Shown here piece by piece: positions 11,780 through 23,476 of a stretch of DNA of 64,000 bases (position 1 is the first letter of the stretch; each line of letters begins with the position of its first letter). The DNA comes from Kudoa neothunni. Lineage: Eukaryota > Cnidaria. The stretch is from the NCBI GenBank assembly GCA_964304625.1, contig OZ199839.1, positions 9,920,001 to 9,984,000 on the forward strand. Direction: 5' to 3'. The notes beneath the pieces are model-generated. The model saw nothing but the letters and a program-made list of their open reading frames with translations, was not told where the DNA came from and did not search any database. Both the position numbers and the translations under genes were made by a program.

Positions 11780-14660
11780 AAAATTTGTAGGGAAACATTG
11801 CTCTACAGGAATTCCTCTCTTTCGTCTAATCCATTTGTTATCTTTCCATATGAAATAAGAGGGAATTTGGTTATATAATAGAGTTTGTGTCAACGAATCA
11901 TTCTGGGCAAAATTTGAAAAACGCTGTCAAAGTTATATCTTTTGGATTTTGAATCTGATCCACTAAACTTTGTTCGTTAAAATATATCCTCTATCCATTC
12001 TCCAAATGGAAACTTAAATGTTGGATTGCCGGATATCGGTTATGTATATCAAAGCTAAAAATCCTCTAAAATGCCTCGCTGCTATTTATATATCGTTATG
12101 TATGGTAACTGGGTGACTTCGCCAGCATTATTTGGCTGATTAACACAATATGTTGCAATATCGGATCCCTTGTTAACATATTTACAAATGTATTTAATGG
12201 ATTTGACAGAGTTACAATACTCAACGTTTTACATGTTCTTTAAATATCTTCGATAATAACGGACAGAGTGGTACAATTCATGTCTTGTTAACAACCATAT
12301 CACGGCTGTTTCTCATCTTGAGAGTTGTAGAGAATCCACCATGACCAGATTGTCGTCTTCTGTAGAGCGGATAGCCATAATAGTCAGTTCGGGTTTCTAC
12401 AATAAAACGTTTCGGATACTTCTTTGTACATTTACCTCCTGTTGGGTCTCCGACTTCTCCAGTTTAGCGCGGGAAACATTCGGGCGGCCGCAGGGTCAAC
12501 ACTTACAAACTATTTCCCTCTGAATCCAAATCGTGTTTGACCCCGGGTTCTCCACCACGACAGCTCTAGTCCTGGACCTACGAGTTGCTTACGGAGCTTT
12601 TGGGTCTAAGCCGAACGTAGGAGACGGGGCGAGGAGAATCCCGTTTCGTTCAAAGGCGGAGGCGCGCCCAACCATTTTGGAGATCCGGAGAAAAATCGGA
12701 ATCACCAGCCCCTCACCTTATATAAACCACCTCGTGATTAGAGTATTATTATCGTCTTGTTTATTTCTTATTCGAGTCTCCTTCTTTTGCATTTTTGGCG
12801 CTACATTTCACCTCCCCTTCATGTATGGACTTTGTAGATTTGCAATACCACAATGGATCATGGACCATTTGTTTATTTATAATCTGAGATAACTATGGAT
12901 CTTTAGTTGATCCGGTAGTTCAGCTGATATAAATTTATCCACATAATTTGGACGTAATTTTTCTTTGAGCCATAATAATATGTGAGCATATGGCAGACCT
13001 CTTTTCTGCCATTCAATAGTATACATGCGGTACTGCATTTGGCCAAAGATCTTGAGTTTCGTTAACAATTTTATGAGTGCCTTTAACTTCAAATTAAATA
13101 TCCTGGTCATTAGATCATGTCTTTCTTTAGCAGCCCGACCAGTGAATAATTCATCCTTACCATCCCTCCACAACGGATTACACGTGAAAGTAATAAAAAG
13201 ATCTGGACAACTGAAACATCGAACATAGGTCATCGCATCTTGCGTTTTTTCATGCAAAATAGCGGGGGCGACCCTGTGTAACTGGATGAAAGAATACACA
13301 ATTGTCCCCGCTCCATATGGAGTACCATCATTGCATATGACTATCTCTTAAATGTATATAAGAGTCAACACGAAGTTCCTTCTGATGAGTTCTAATGTAA
13401 CATAATCTCTTAGACTCCATCTTAAAAAACATATCCATAGAATATTGCTGATATAATGCCTGGAAATGGCGTAATGCGTTAAAATTATTCTCTCTTACCA
13501 TAAAGTGAAAAGCATAAAAATCTTTATATGAAACATTTTTTTTTGGTCCCAACCCGAGGAATACCAAAGTGATAACCACCTTGACCATTAATGTGAATTA
13601 ATGGGTATTGCAATGGATCATATGAGCGATGCGTTTCATTGATTCGTTAGAGTACATTCTGTTTAGTCCTCAAAACAATGTATCTTTTCCCATGTTGTTG
13701 ATCTGACATAACAACGGCAAACATCATTACATAGTGGAGCGTTAAATCGTCTTTCGTGCTCTCCTTCAGGACGACTATCAGCGTCAATAACTATTTTAAA
13801 GTCATGCAAGGATTGCATTTACAACGCATATTTGAAGCTACCGACATAGTTGTGGCGCATATGAAGCGTATATTACAGTTCCAGAACAATATCATATCTC
13901 AATTCGGGATATATGTTCGTTCTGCTCTGAGTCTGTAAATTATGATCCTCCACAGAGCACGATTGTAAGAACTTTGGTTCCTCAATGTCCGGGGGTAATA
14001 GGGATCGTATTCTATGACAAATTTGGCCTCCAACCTTGAATGTGGGCATAAAAACCAGGTTCACAAACAATTTCTGACTCAAAAGATATCATTTGAAATG
14101 CACTATTATATTTCCTGGTGATTTTCAAAAGGTGTTTGATGTCATCAGTTTCTCCATTTAACAAAATTCTCAATAACGACGGAGGTTCAGGCAAAGCAAC
14201 TGACAAAACTTTCACCCCAGAACAACATTAACCAATTGATTCGTTTGGCCATTTTTTAACAAAACACATTAGACAGGCATTGTTCATTTATCCAATATTT
14301 AAATTTTTATCGCCCTGAGTAATTGACCTGGAGTCATAACTCAAAGCAGCCATATTCCATGATACACAGGTTAAAATATTGTCTCTTTGATAACGTTGAA
14401 CCACCCATGTTCTGTGATGGTTCCGTTATATTTTCATGCTGACAATCAATTTGATATTGTTGACTCATTTGGTTCTGTACTTCCAGAAATCTCATTTCAT
14501 TTTGTTGAATTGTGAGAATACGTCGATTCTGGTCTGCTATACGGTTTTCTTTGTCCCTTTTTCTCTCTACGTTGTTCTCTATCTTGAGATCGTGTAACTT
14601 GCTGACGTAATCTATTCGATTCTCACCGCGAGTTTCTTTCTTCAATGGTCTCTTTCTATC
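11780..14660 (-). pseudogene. Helitron Rep portion (broken, split by solo LTR)
   Basis: From the right: a charged N-terminus (about 14334-14660), PEPPSLLRILLNG (about 14150-14215), RIRSLLPPD (about 13980-14060), the Helitron-like N domain with NNFNALRHFQALYQQY (about 13430-13510), then LFITFTCNP (about 13160-13200). Next comes the HUH-type motif QKRGLPYAHILL (about 12970-13010), CTKKYPKRF and GYPLYRRR on the far side of the LTR, and the tyrosine motif KYICKYVNKG (about 12170-12205). The first His of the usual GLPHxHIL is Tyr here. Several stops and frame changes are present. Confidence 0.85.
12440..12810. mobile_element. Solo LTR inserted in the Helitron
   Basis: A 371-bp segment begins TGTTGGGTCTCC, ends CTACATTTCA (TG...CA), and is flanked by perfect 5-bp copies of CCTCC at 12435-12439 and 12811-12815. 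It is much richer in G+C than its surroundings and carries a TATATAA box near 12719. It interrupts the Helitron Rep sequence between two parts that belong together. TG/CA ends plus a 5-bp duplication are the signature of an LTR retrotransposon. The single LTR indicates recombination between the two ends of a former full element. The family (Ty3 or other) cannot be set from the LTR alone. It is younger than the Helitron it sits in. Confidence 0.75.
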
Positions 14661-15367
14661 TTTCTATTGGAATTTCTTATTCTGTTTTACTCTCTCCTTC
14701 TTTTTGCTTGATCATCTCCTCTCTTCAAACTCCCTTACCTCAAACTTATCTTAAAAAATTGTTTATTCTATTAGATTTTTTATTATTTTTACTTGTTGAT
14801 ATTATTTTTTTTCGCATATAAATTGAAAAGATTATTATTTCACCTATATTAATTTCATGTTTTGGTTTATTTTTTTGATTCATAATTAGTTATGCTTCAT
14901 TATCTAATTCTTAATAATTTTTAAGATCTTATAATATGAAACATTATAATTTTAGACTTTTCAGTTTTATATGTTCAAAAAAATAAAATTTTAAGTGACA
15001 AATAATCGGTATGACTTATGATTTGTGTCTATACACATATTATAAATTTTTAGTTTAATCTTAGTCTAAACTGGGAAAGCAAAACTATTGCGTTTACACT
15101 CATTTTGATCCATTTAACATGTTAAAAATATTATTGATAAAACAAATTTTATATCCTGTATTATGATATCTTAGAATTTTCTTCAAATTCCACACGTTAA
15201 GTGACAATAATCTTCTTAAATTAAAAAAAATCCGGAAAGGAAACGTCCCCCCAGAGTAACCCTGAGATTGCGCTATTTATACACAATTATTTTTTTAAAT
15301 CAAAAACCCCTCAGTCTACGCCAGACTTTTGCCTACACTGGGAACAGGCAAAAAGCCTGAGCGTGAG
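14661..15367. other. AT-rich spacer
   Basis: No coding sequence was recognised. The right part (about 15240-15367) is less AT-rich and carries copies of a CCTGAGCGTRAG-like word that flanks the MITE described next. Confidence 0.3.
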
Positions 15368-15536
15368 CTAGGGTCTTTGTACAACGTTTTTACGTAACCA
15401 TATTTTTATATTGTAACACTTTACTTAAATATAAAGAAAATAAAAAAATTGCGAGGAAAGATTCCTTTTTATCCAATAAATGTCACAAATTACAAGAAAA
15501 AATTTGGTTACGTACAAACATTGGTCATGGACCCTG
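15368..15536. mobile_element. 169-bp MITE with 8-bp target duplication (hAT-like)
   Basis: The left end CTAGGGTCTTTGTACAACG and the reverse complement of the right end CAGGGTCCATGACCAATG continue in parallel through TACGTAACC, giving imperfect terminal inverted repeats of about 35 bp. The flanks are AGCGTGAG (15360-15367) and AGCGTAAG (15537-15544), an 8-bp duplication with one mismatch. The CAGGG start and 8-bp duplication suit a hAT-derived MITE. There is no coding capacity. Confidence 0.6.
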
Positions 15537-15603
15537 AGCGTAAGTCAGAGTTCGCGCTAGTTTATATATAAAATTCAAGACTTAAAAACTTGATTTATTA
15601 ATG

Positions 15604-17115
15604 TTATAATGTTTTTAATATGAAAATATGATATGTTTTTTTTATTATTCTTCCTCTCCTTCTTCTATCTGACTCAGTTACAGTAACCTCTACTCCATTG
15701 TCATAATGACCACCACAGATCTTCTTGCATTGAAGCCCTGTTTTAAAATTGTTGGAGTTCCCACCATATCCCTTGTAATAAAATGGCTGGCATTTATTGT
15801 CAGTTTTTTTATAATAGTATCTTTTGACTTTAAATTTTATGTTTTTGATCGTTGGCCCAAGAACCCTTTTTTTGTTGAACACATGCTTCCTCGATCACAA
15901 TTTGTTTTTTATATTCCTCTAAATTTATTTCGTAATAAGAATAGGTTTTTAGAAAATATAAACTATTAAACCTCTTTAAATTTAATTTTTTAAACGGATT
16001 AACATAAGTACCTGCTCCACAATAGCTATGACACATTTCCATAGTTGGAAAATTATTCAATGTTGGATTAAAGATGTTTCCCTCTGGGGCTGGTCCTGTT
16101 TCCATGCGTTGGGCACACTTTATTTTTGCGGTCATAATAGTATCTGAACTCAATATCAGTTGGTGGGTCATTTGTGTTAGCTGTAGGATATTGAAATGGA
16201 TCAGTATCACATGCAGCTACTCTCTTGTTATACCGCGTTACATTATCACCATCCTCATTAGCTGTACTTGCGTGTGCTAAAATATATAAGACGGTGACAT
16301 AAATAATAAACAATACGAAAACATGTTTTTGACACTATTCACCAAACGAACTGAAGATCCCTCTTGTGTTTGAGTCTAAAGAGACTGCTGCATAAGCACA
16401 CTTATTTTTCACTCTATGAGCAATAATTGCTGTGCTTGGGTCTTTGTCTTTAACATCAGGTCTGAGCTCGCAGTCCAATGTATTTGGTACTGCGTATTCT
16501 GTCGATATTTTTGCCTCATCAGTATTTGTAAGCCCGCCATTCCTTTTATCTAAAAATGATTTGATTATATAGAAATGTTCATATTTTTTCACTTAAGCAA
16601 TATAATTTGCATTCATTTTCATCATTGTACCGATTAAAGCTCCCTCCACATCCATTGTAATTAAACCGTATACATTCGGCTTTGTTTGATCAAAGTAGAA
16701 TTGTGTTGTTGTTTTTGCGTTTTTTACGCAGTGTCCTGGATGCATGGGTTTTTTGCACCCCTGAAGTTTTTCTTTTGTTGCCAACTGTCCTACTAGAAAT
16801 GATCATTAATTTATATTAATTTAGAAAAATACAATGAAGTTCGCATAGTCCTTTTGAGGCGAAATTGTTATAGTTTCCTTTAATTCCTCGGTATCGAGAG
16901 GTTTGCATTTAGCATCTTGGATGTCAATGAACCATCGATCGATGACATTGTCCATACTTTTTTGTACGTCGACAGGCCAATCTCCCTCATCTCTTTCGTA
17001 AGAAGGTAAAATAGGATCTAATAGATAATCAAAAATGGGATGAAAATTTTTACTTACCCGACAAAAAATTTTGGAAATATAGCACAACAAATATCTTGAA
17101 TAACAATAGTTTCAT
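15604..17115 (-). pseudogene. Divergent five-domain Kunitz gene, broken copy
   Basis: Six exons on the minus strand line up with the intact family: 17058-17115 (signal peptide MKLLLFKIFVVLYF), 16833-17017, 16593-16792, 16323-16549, 16012-16276 and 15604-15918. All boundaries keep GT-AG, and the junctions fit phase 1. Every domain is recognisable. Domain 2 has GHC, NGCGG and all six cysteines, with valine after Cys2. The last domain shows CQPFYYKGYGGNSNNF. About five frame disruptions, roughly one per domain exon, prevent a continuous protein. Intact splice sites with scattered breaks fit either a young pseudogene or a poorly polished consensus beside the 18752 gap. It is the most divergent family member and is closest to the fragment at 18952. 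Confidence 0.75.
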
Positions 17116-18062
17116 TTTATGACAGGCAATCAGAATAACAGAATTGAAACGAGGATGGATTATCAAAAGCACAAAAAATAAAGTGAATCGTTCATTGGAT
17201 AAATACGATTATAACAAGTTAATTAACATTATTGAACAAACAAAAAATAATTTAATATGAATAGATTATTTATTAAATGTTTGACTAAATATGTAACATT
17301 TTTATTTTTACAATAATATAGAGGCGATCAATTTTGAATGCTTGACCTTACAATGATTTCATTTTAATCTTTTCGTAAGTGTATAGCCAATGAATGATAG
17401 TCAAATATCGCATATTTTAAACGTTGACCTATTAAAATGAAATATGAAACGGATAGCGAAACATCACTCGATAATTAAATCTTGCAAGTGCTTCAATCAC
17501 GTTACTTTTGCTATGCTAAGCTTCTCGTATACAATAAATTCTCATACTTCACACGCTAATTCACGCATTACGTAGGCGCTTATTATTTAAATATTATATG
17601 CAGCCTTCATAAGCAAAAAAACAACAATTAAGTTTATATTAATTTAAGTCTGCAACCTTTAGACTCTAAATATGCCAGCCCCAAATAAATTAGGAAGTTG
17701 GTCGTATTGAATACTCCATTCTTACGTATCATATTGGATTTTAGCTTTAGGAAATTTATTACTAAATACTATGTAAACCAAAATAATTATTTTGTATTTT
17801 CAATATTAAAATTTACCAACAATTTTCAAAGAGAAACCATCTAACCCAACTTTTCATTGGTATGACTCAAACAACCCCGCATCTACGCTGTAAAATTTAA
17901 CGAGAACAATGATTCAACCCCCCAAAAGGACGCCTGTGAATAATCGGATCGTTAGGAATATATTAAGTCTAAAAAGTTAACGATTTCTCCTTATATATCC
18001 TCATATAAAATATTCATCATTTTAATATTAAGAAAAAACATGCGTGAGCTTATCCCATAAAT
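17116..18062. other. Non-coding stretch
   Basis: AT-rich upstream region of the broken Kunitz gene. The conserved ATCGTA-aata-TACGAT palindrome of the intact genes is absent here, and no other feature was recognised. Confidence 0.35.
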
Positions 18063-18110
18063 CAGGGTAGGCAAACTATTTTGGTCCCTGGGCCGTACCC
18101 ATAAAAATAG
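18063..18110 (+). mobile_element. hAT-type terminal sequence
   Basis: CAGGGTAGGCAAACTATTTT followed by GGTCCCTGGGCCG resembles the CAGGGNNGGCAAAC...GGGCCG ends of hAT elements and their MITEs. The partner end was not found; it may lie in or beyond the 18752 gap. Confidence 0.4.
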
Positions 18111-18751
18111 CTTATGTATTGATAAAAGATAGAAAATGTTTTAAAACTCATTCTTTTATCGATTACCTATGTTTTCATTAATTAAAATAACGTTTAATAT
18201 TTTTCTAAATATTTTTACTTATTACAACCCTAAGTATTACTTACACAGGAAGAAATTTCCATATCGTATGAGTTCTAAAAATAACCCTTATTCCGAAAAT
18301 TTGAAATAATACGTCTTCTTAAAAACAACACAAAGTATTATAACTATAAAATTTTCCATAGTAGTTTGATTTAATAAGGAGATTTTTCATTCTCGAGAAA
18401 GGAAAACCAAACATCAAAAAAAAACACCATCTACTATCAGTATTGAAAACCGTGTCCGATTTCGGACAAATTATCCAAAATTATCCGATTTTTCCATGTG
18501 CTCTATTTTGTTCTATTTTTACTCTTGTTATTCGAAAGACTGAAATAATCGCAAAACAAAGTTTCAAAGATAAGGAGTTTTTTCAATTCACAAAAAATGG
18601 AATTTAATAGTTGCTAATTTCATTATGAGAAAATCTTCGAGTAGAAAATTTTATACTTGGAACAATGCTTTATTTCAAATTAAAATGTCTGCAATAGATG
18701 TGCACCAAACGCAAGATATAATTAGAAATTTTAATGAATCTTGAAGCTCAC

Positions 18752-18951
18752 NNNNNNNNNNNNNNNNNNNNNNNNNNNNNNNNNNNNNNNNNNNNNNNNN
18801 NNNNNNNNNNNNNNNNNNNNNNNNNNNNNNNNNNNNNNNNNNNNNNNNNNNNNNNNNNNNNNNNNNNNNNNNNNNNNNNNNNNNNNNNNNNNNNNNNNNN
18901 NNNNNNNNNNNNNNNNNNNNNNNNNNNNNNNNNNNNNNNNNNNNNNNNNNN
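18752..18951. other. Assembly gap (200 N)
   Basis: Exactly 200 undefined bases, the same length as the gap at 45001, so probably a fixed-size placeholder. It abuts a Kunitz last exon, whose earlier exons are probably hidden in it. Confidence 0.95.
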
Positions 18952-19212
18952 GAAAATTACAAGAAACAGATAGAAATTGAAGAGACTTGCATTAAAGATA
19001 AAGCAGGAGAATGGACCACCACTGGAGATTTCAAAGCAAAGAGATATTATTATGATCATAAAGATCACAAATGTAAGGCATTTTTTTTCAAGGGATATGA
19101 AGGAAACTCAAACAACTTCCGGACTGCAGCTAAATGTAAAGCGATTTGCGCTGGTCATTATAATGAAGACACTGAAGTTACGAACGTTGATAAAATCGAC
19201 GGAGGAGAATGA
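18952..19212 (+). CDS. Last exon of another Kunitz family gene (5' part lost in gap)
   Basis: An open frame of 86 codons plus stop begins at the gap edge with ENYKKQIEIEETC and matches the last exon of the broken gene at 15604-15918 (EEYKKQIVIEEAC). The Kunitz strand KRYYYDHKDHKC and SNNF-x5-C are clear. The positions of Cys2 (GEW) and Cys4 (GYEGN) are substituted, so only two disulfides can form, as in domains 3-5 of the intact genes. AATAAA follows the stop at 19213. It points away from the broken gene, so the pair was head to head. Confidence 0.75.
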   Translation, partial: ENYKKQIEIEETCIKDKAGEWTTTGDFKAKRYYYDHKDHKCKAFFFKGYEGNSNNFRTAAKCKAICAGHYNEDTEVTNVDKIDGGE

Positions 19213-19218
19213 AATAAA

Positions 19219-20550
19219 GTCAACCAATTTTACAAAATTATGTCTATTAATGATTATTATGTTTTTTTATCCTTTGGTGAATGAATATTTTTCAAATCAT
19301 ATTAATTGATGATGTTTCTTTTATTATGATGTTATACGATTATATTTTTATTTGTTAGTCTACAACAAAATTTTGTTATCTTTTAGTTTTATATATAGAC
19401 AGGCTATCCATTGCACTTCATTTAAATGTTATTTAGCTTAATCTAAAAATATCATAAACGAATGCAAAGTTCACGTATTTCCTGGTAACAGTTGAAGTAA
19501 TTTTCAAAGTTTTAGTTGCGTTTGAAATCGTTAAATCTCAACCCAAAATAATTTAAATAGTAAATTAAAAAAATGGTTTATTTCCCTTCTTTAATGTATA
19601 TTCAAGCTTAACAATATTTTTGTAATTTAATTAATTCCAATAATTTGAAAATTCATCGTTTTTTTTAATATTTGTAAAGTAAAAAATAGAAACTATTCAT
19701 TACTTTCAACTTATTTTATAAATGATGACAACAGCGAACTTTCTATGAGTAATCTAATGACATTGAAAACAAATTAATTTGAAAAAAATTAGGTAACTAA
19801 ATTTTATATAACCTTTTATACTTTTGAGAAATTTTTAGAAACAAATAAAATATTCTCATTAAAAAATTGAGTATTATTCTATAAAATGGTAAGTAGAGAA
19901 ATAATTAAAAACGTAAATTGTGTCATAAAAAAATAATACCAACTATTACACCTTACTGATAATTTTATGAGGGATCCTAAATATCCGTTTGCATCAACAA
20001 ACGGGAAGCTATATTTTCATTATTATAACATAACTATTAAACTTCTCATTAAATCTACAATTTCCTTTTAACAACAGAACCTTCCCGTTTAAAAATACAA
20101 CAAAACAGAACTTAAAACGTAATGATTTAATCCAAGGTTTATATGTGCTTTATTTTGAAAAAATACAGCAAGGATTTGTTATTAATTGGATTTTTTGTAT
20201 GACAATTCTGTTAGAAGATAATTTTATTTCTACTGTTTTGAAATATTTTTGTTACTAAGCTTTTCTCAAATTCATGGAACCGAGTAATAATACCGATAGT
20301 ACTGAATAAACCGTTTCTCTCCTGTTTGCTAACAGAATAGGACTTAACGACAATAAAATGTATTTTTAAAAATAACTCATGAATGTAAAAGTTAAGATAC
20401 ATCAGAGAATGAGATATTTCATATTTCTATAAAATTTTGTTTCCACGTTTTTTCAACGTTAGACAAAGAATAACTTGATATGGAGTTAAATACCAATATT
20501 GAGGCTAGGGGATAGGGAATACAATCAAATAATTCGTTATTACGACTAGA
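19219..20550. other. Non-coding stretch
   Basis: AT-rich with homopolymer runs. No gene, repeat pair or RNA was recognised. Confidence 0.35.
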
Positions 20551-20552
20551 TT

Positions 20553-21843
20553 AACCTTCGAAGGACCAACTTTACCCTTTCGTTCACAAATTTATTTTGA
20601 CGTGTAAATTTCTGATGTTAAATTAATTATAAAATTATATATAAATTAAAATTTATGTTTAACCAAAAATTATTTAACAACAATTTAAAGTCTTTATAAT
20701 CTGTCCACTAAGGTGGACAATGGATATTTATTTTCTTCGACATATTCGCGCATTGGTTACGCGCAAAAAAGGGACACACAAAAATTAAAATTTTAAAATA
20801 TTTTTACAGATTGTTATGAAATTTATAGAAAAAATTCCTTTCTTTCTTAAGACAATAAAATGAATGTCATTTCATACATTTAAATTTGGTTTTTTTGACA
20901 AACCCTACATCTTGAATGTGTTGTCATTATTTCGGAAAAATGTCCAACCATGCCCAGCCAAATTCCATCACTCAATGCATTAGATCTCGTGTTTTTTTCA
21001 ATTTTGACGTAATTTTTTCCTCCATCAATTTGATTAAGCGAGGGTCTACCACGTTTCGTTTGAATAGTCATTGCTTGATGGTAGATAAGACTTTCATTAA
21101 CTTTTAAAGAAAAATCCAACGAATCCATTATTCCATTCTTATCGGTATGTCTCACGGAACAATTTCGTTTAGGAAGTAGCCAAGCATTAACCATGCATTT
21201 GTTTAGAGACCAAAAAAAGATTCTAAAATAATACTTTCTGCACTTGTGTTTCATACCATAAAGTGGCATGAGCACATCTGATAGGTCAACTCCGCCCATA
21301 TTTTGGTTATACTCCTTAACAACAGTTGAACAAGGAATTTCTATCATTCTTTTCTTAGATCTACCGAGACTTTTGTATATTGATACTGGTAAAATCGAAC
21401 ATTGAGTAGATGAAAGGGTAGGAACTGACGCACCAAACCTTCGTGTTATCGATATTCCATTACCAGAGTCATGTGCAGAATCATACGAGCCATCTCCTTC
21501 TTTTTTTAAATGTTTGTCACTACTCAATGGACAACCCTTAATGCTGTTAATACGTATCGTACCAATTGAACAGATATTTCTTCATTTTAAGAAGATTTAG
21601 AGCGGGATAGACGTAAAGCAGTTGTCGAAATATGTGAAATATGGTTCACTCAACGGTAAACTTTCGCACACCTTTTTGTAACGGCAGGTTTTCATCCTTA
21701 GTAAACCAAACCGTTAATGCCACATCTCGCAAACATTTTAAACCTCCATTTTGTTGGTTTATTGGAGACATATTACTTGGTATTACATTTGCCTCTAAAC
21801 GGGATAATCCGCTCGTCAATTGAATGGTTTCTCTCGGGCACAA
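20553..21843 (-). pseudogene. piggyBac transposase remnant
   Basis: The 20880-21527 frame carries the piggyBac (DDE_Tnp_1_7) hallmark: IPCSTVVKEYNQNMGGVDLSD, then KCRKYYFRIFFWSLN and VNAWLL. A shorter upstream frame at 21646-21843 (SRLEANVIPSN...LRDVALTVWF) fits the preceding part of the catalytic domain. A short CxxC (CRVC) lies near the C-terminus. The N-terminal half is unrecognisable. A possible left end is TTAACCTTCGAAGG at 20551, with the hairpin TGTCCAC-taag-GTGGACA at about 20702 as a subterminal repeat; piggyBac inserts at TTAA. The element is inactive. Confidence 0.75.
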
Positions 21844-22019
21844 TCTTTAGAAACGATGCCCAAACAGAATCTTGCAAGGGTCTAATCTTAAAAAATTAGG
21901 ATACGTGATTATTTTAGATATATTGGCGCGTTTTATCAAGGATTGGATGTTTAAAATAGTATGATTGTCACGTGTTATATCGTTATCATAAAATGATTTC
22001 TTTGGCACATCGCGAAAAT

Positions 22020-22195
22020 AACCGGAGAAGGTGATGGGGGAGTATACGCCTCATCAAATTCGGTCTTTTCCGCATGCTCGGCATTCCCCATTTTATTCAA
22101 AACTTATTTTACACGATTTTTAAATATTGAGTGAACAAAAAAACCCAAAAATCATTACCATCAAAAATATGACATCAGCCTTCGGGCTGAATCGG
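22020..22195. repeat. Dispersed repeat, copy 1
   Basis: About 175 bp here match 43430-43605 at roughly 80%: shared words include GCATGCTC, CAAAACTTAT, TTTTTAAATATTGA and CCTTCG. On the minus strand both copies give a related short peptide (KMGNAEHA here, DKIGNVEHA there). This copy lies just 5' of the piggyBac remnant, so it may be the far end of that element. The identity is not established. Confidence 0.55.
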
Positions 22196-22892
22196 TGACA
22201 ATAAACATTGAATTTTCTTTTTCTCTCTCCTCTTATTGAATCGACTGTTACATATTATCAATATTTAAATTTTTGTCTATTTTAATAAAACAATTTTAAA
22301 TTGATAAACTTAAAAACAGGCCTTTCGCATTTTTCACAAAAAAACATCATATTTTCTATTACATAAATATGTTGTATTAACTACAAATGTGTATAAACAA
22401 GTTTTCTATAGTTACGTTTAGTTTATAATTTTTTTGGACGATTTTATATTTACTTGTAGAATGGTTATACTTACATTTTTATTAGCATTTATTAATTGCA
22501 AAAATTATATATGTTAATATCAATAATTTTAAATGTTTATTATGTTAAACGACTCATAAAAAAAATCTGTGCACAAATATTTTATTGAATAGTATTTATT
22601 AAACAATTCTTTTTGATAAATAAAAATTGGGGTCAGAATCCAAATTGAGTATATACGCCACAACGATTATTATAACAATTACAATAATTTTATTTTTTAA
22701 AGTGTTGTTGTTTGATCTACATATTTATTTCATTGCCAAAAAATATCTTATAGAAAATTTTAATATGATATATTTTTCTGGTAAATAAATCTTTTGGAAA
22801 TAGTAAAAGAGTTATATAGTAAAGGATTCTTCATTGAGAAATTATGTTTATTAGGCAACCAAATTTTTATTGTTATTCTTAATTCATTGAAT
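22196..22892. other. AT-rich spacer
   Basis: No coding sequence or repeat structure was recognised. Confidence 0.3.
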
Positions 22893-23447
22893 CAGAGGTT
22901 CTCAACCGGGGGTAAATTAAGTAACATCAAAATTGGATGTGGAATTTTTTGCTTAATATGCGGGTGATGTATTGCAGGGGCTCTAAGGAATTGTATTATA
23001 TGGGGCTATTATAATCAATATGAATTAAGGGGAAATTCTTACATTTTTTAGTAATAAGTATTTAACAGTTATTTTTAAAACTATTATCAATCTCTATCTT
23101 TGGTGCATCCCCTAATAATTATACTCTACATGACTATTTTCTTGGTAATTAATATTTATGGGTCAATAGTTGTGACTACTTTAAATATGTCTGGGCTATA
23201 AGAGCGAAGAAATTGGCAAGAAAAAATTTAATTTAGCAAATCTGAAAAATTAAATTTATGTACGGCTTGTAAAAGTTGATGAAATGAAGAATTATCATTT
23301 GGCGAGCGTGTCTTTTAGAACAAAAATTTACCCCTCAAACCTCAAATAACTTCTGCTATAGCTAGACCAATATAAAACCTTACAGTAAAAATGAATTCGG
23401 CTTCCAAGTTAAGGATGTAAATTTGAAAAAATGGTTGAGAATCCCTT
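22893..23447. mobile_element. hAT-type MITE (approximate ends)
   Basis: The left end CAGAGGTTCTCAACC and the reverse complement of the right end, AAGGGATTCTCAACC, form short terminal inverted repeats of the CAGNGGTTCTCAACC type common in hAT elements. The flanking octamers CATTGAAT and CATTATTC agree in only part, so the duplication is decayed or the end is off by a base. There is no coding capacity. Confidence 0.5.
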
Positions 23448-23476
23448 CATTATTCGATTATATTCGATTTGTTTTA

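Larger units (their letters stand above)
8394..14660 (-). mobile_element. Decayed autonomous Helitron (Rep-helicase)
   Basis: The Rep-helicase coding sequence reads leftwards from 14660 to 8394, broken into many frames, with all the main parts in the correct order: an arginine-rich N-terminus, the Helitron-like N domain, the HUH/tyrosine Rep core, then a Pif1-type helicase. It is interrupted by a 371-bp solo LTR (12440-12810) and an AT-rich block (about 10320-11720). Neither the TC start nor the CTRR end of this copy was identified, so the element is larger than annotated. It is inactive, with well over ten frame breaks. Confidence 0.85.

Noticed and set aside
12341-12892. Plus-strand frames of 60 and 119 codons in the GC-rich segment
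   Set aside because: They lie mostly within the solo LTR (12440-12810) and run antisense to Helitron Rep; GC-rich DNA simply lacks stops.
18734-19068. Long frames across the N block
   Set aside because: They are artefacts of undefined bases.
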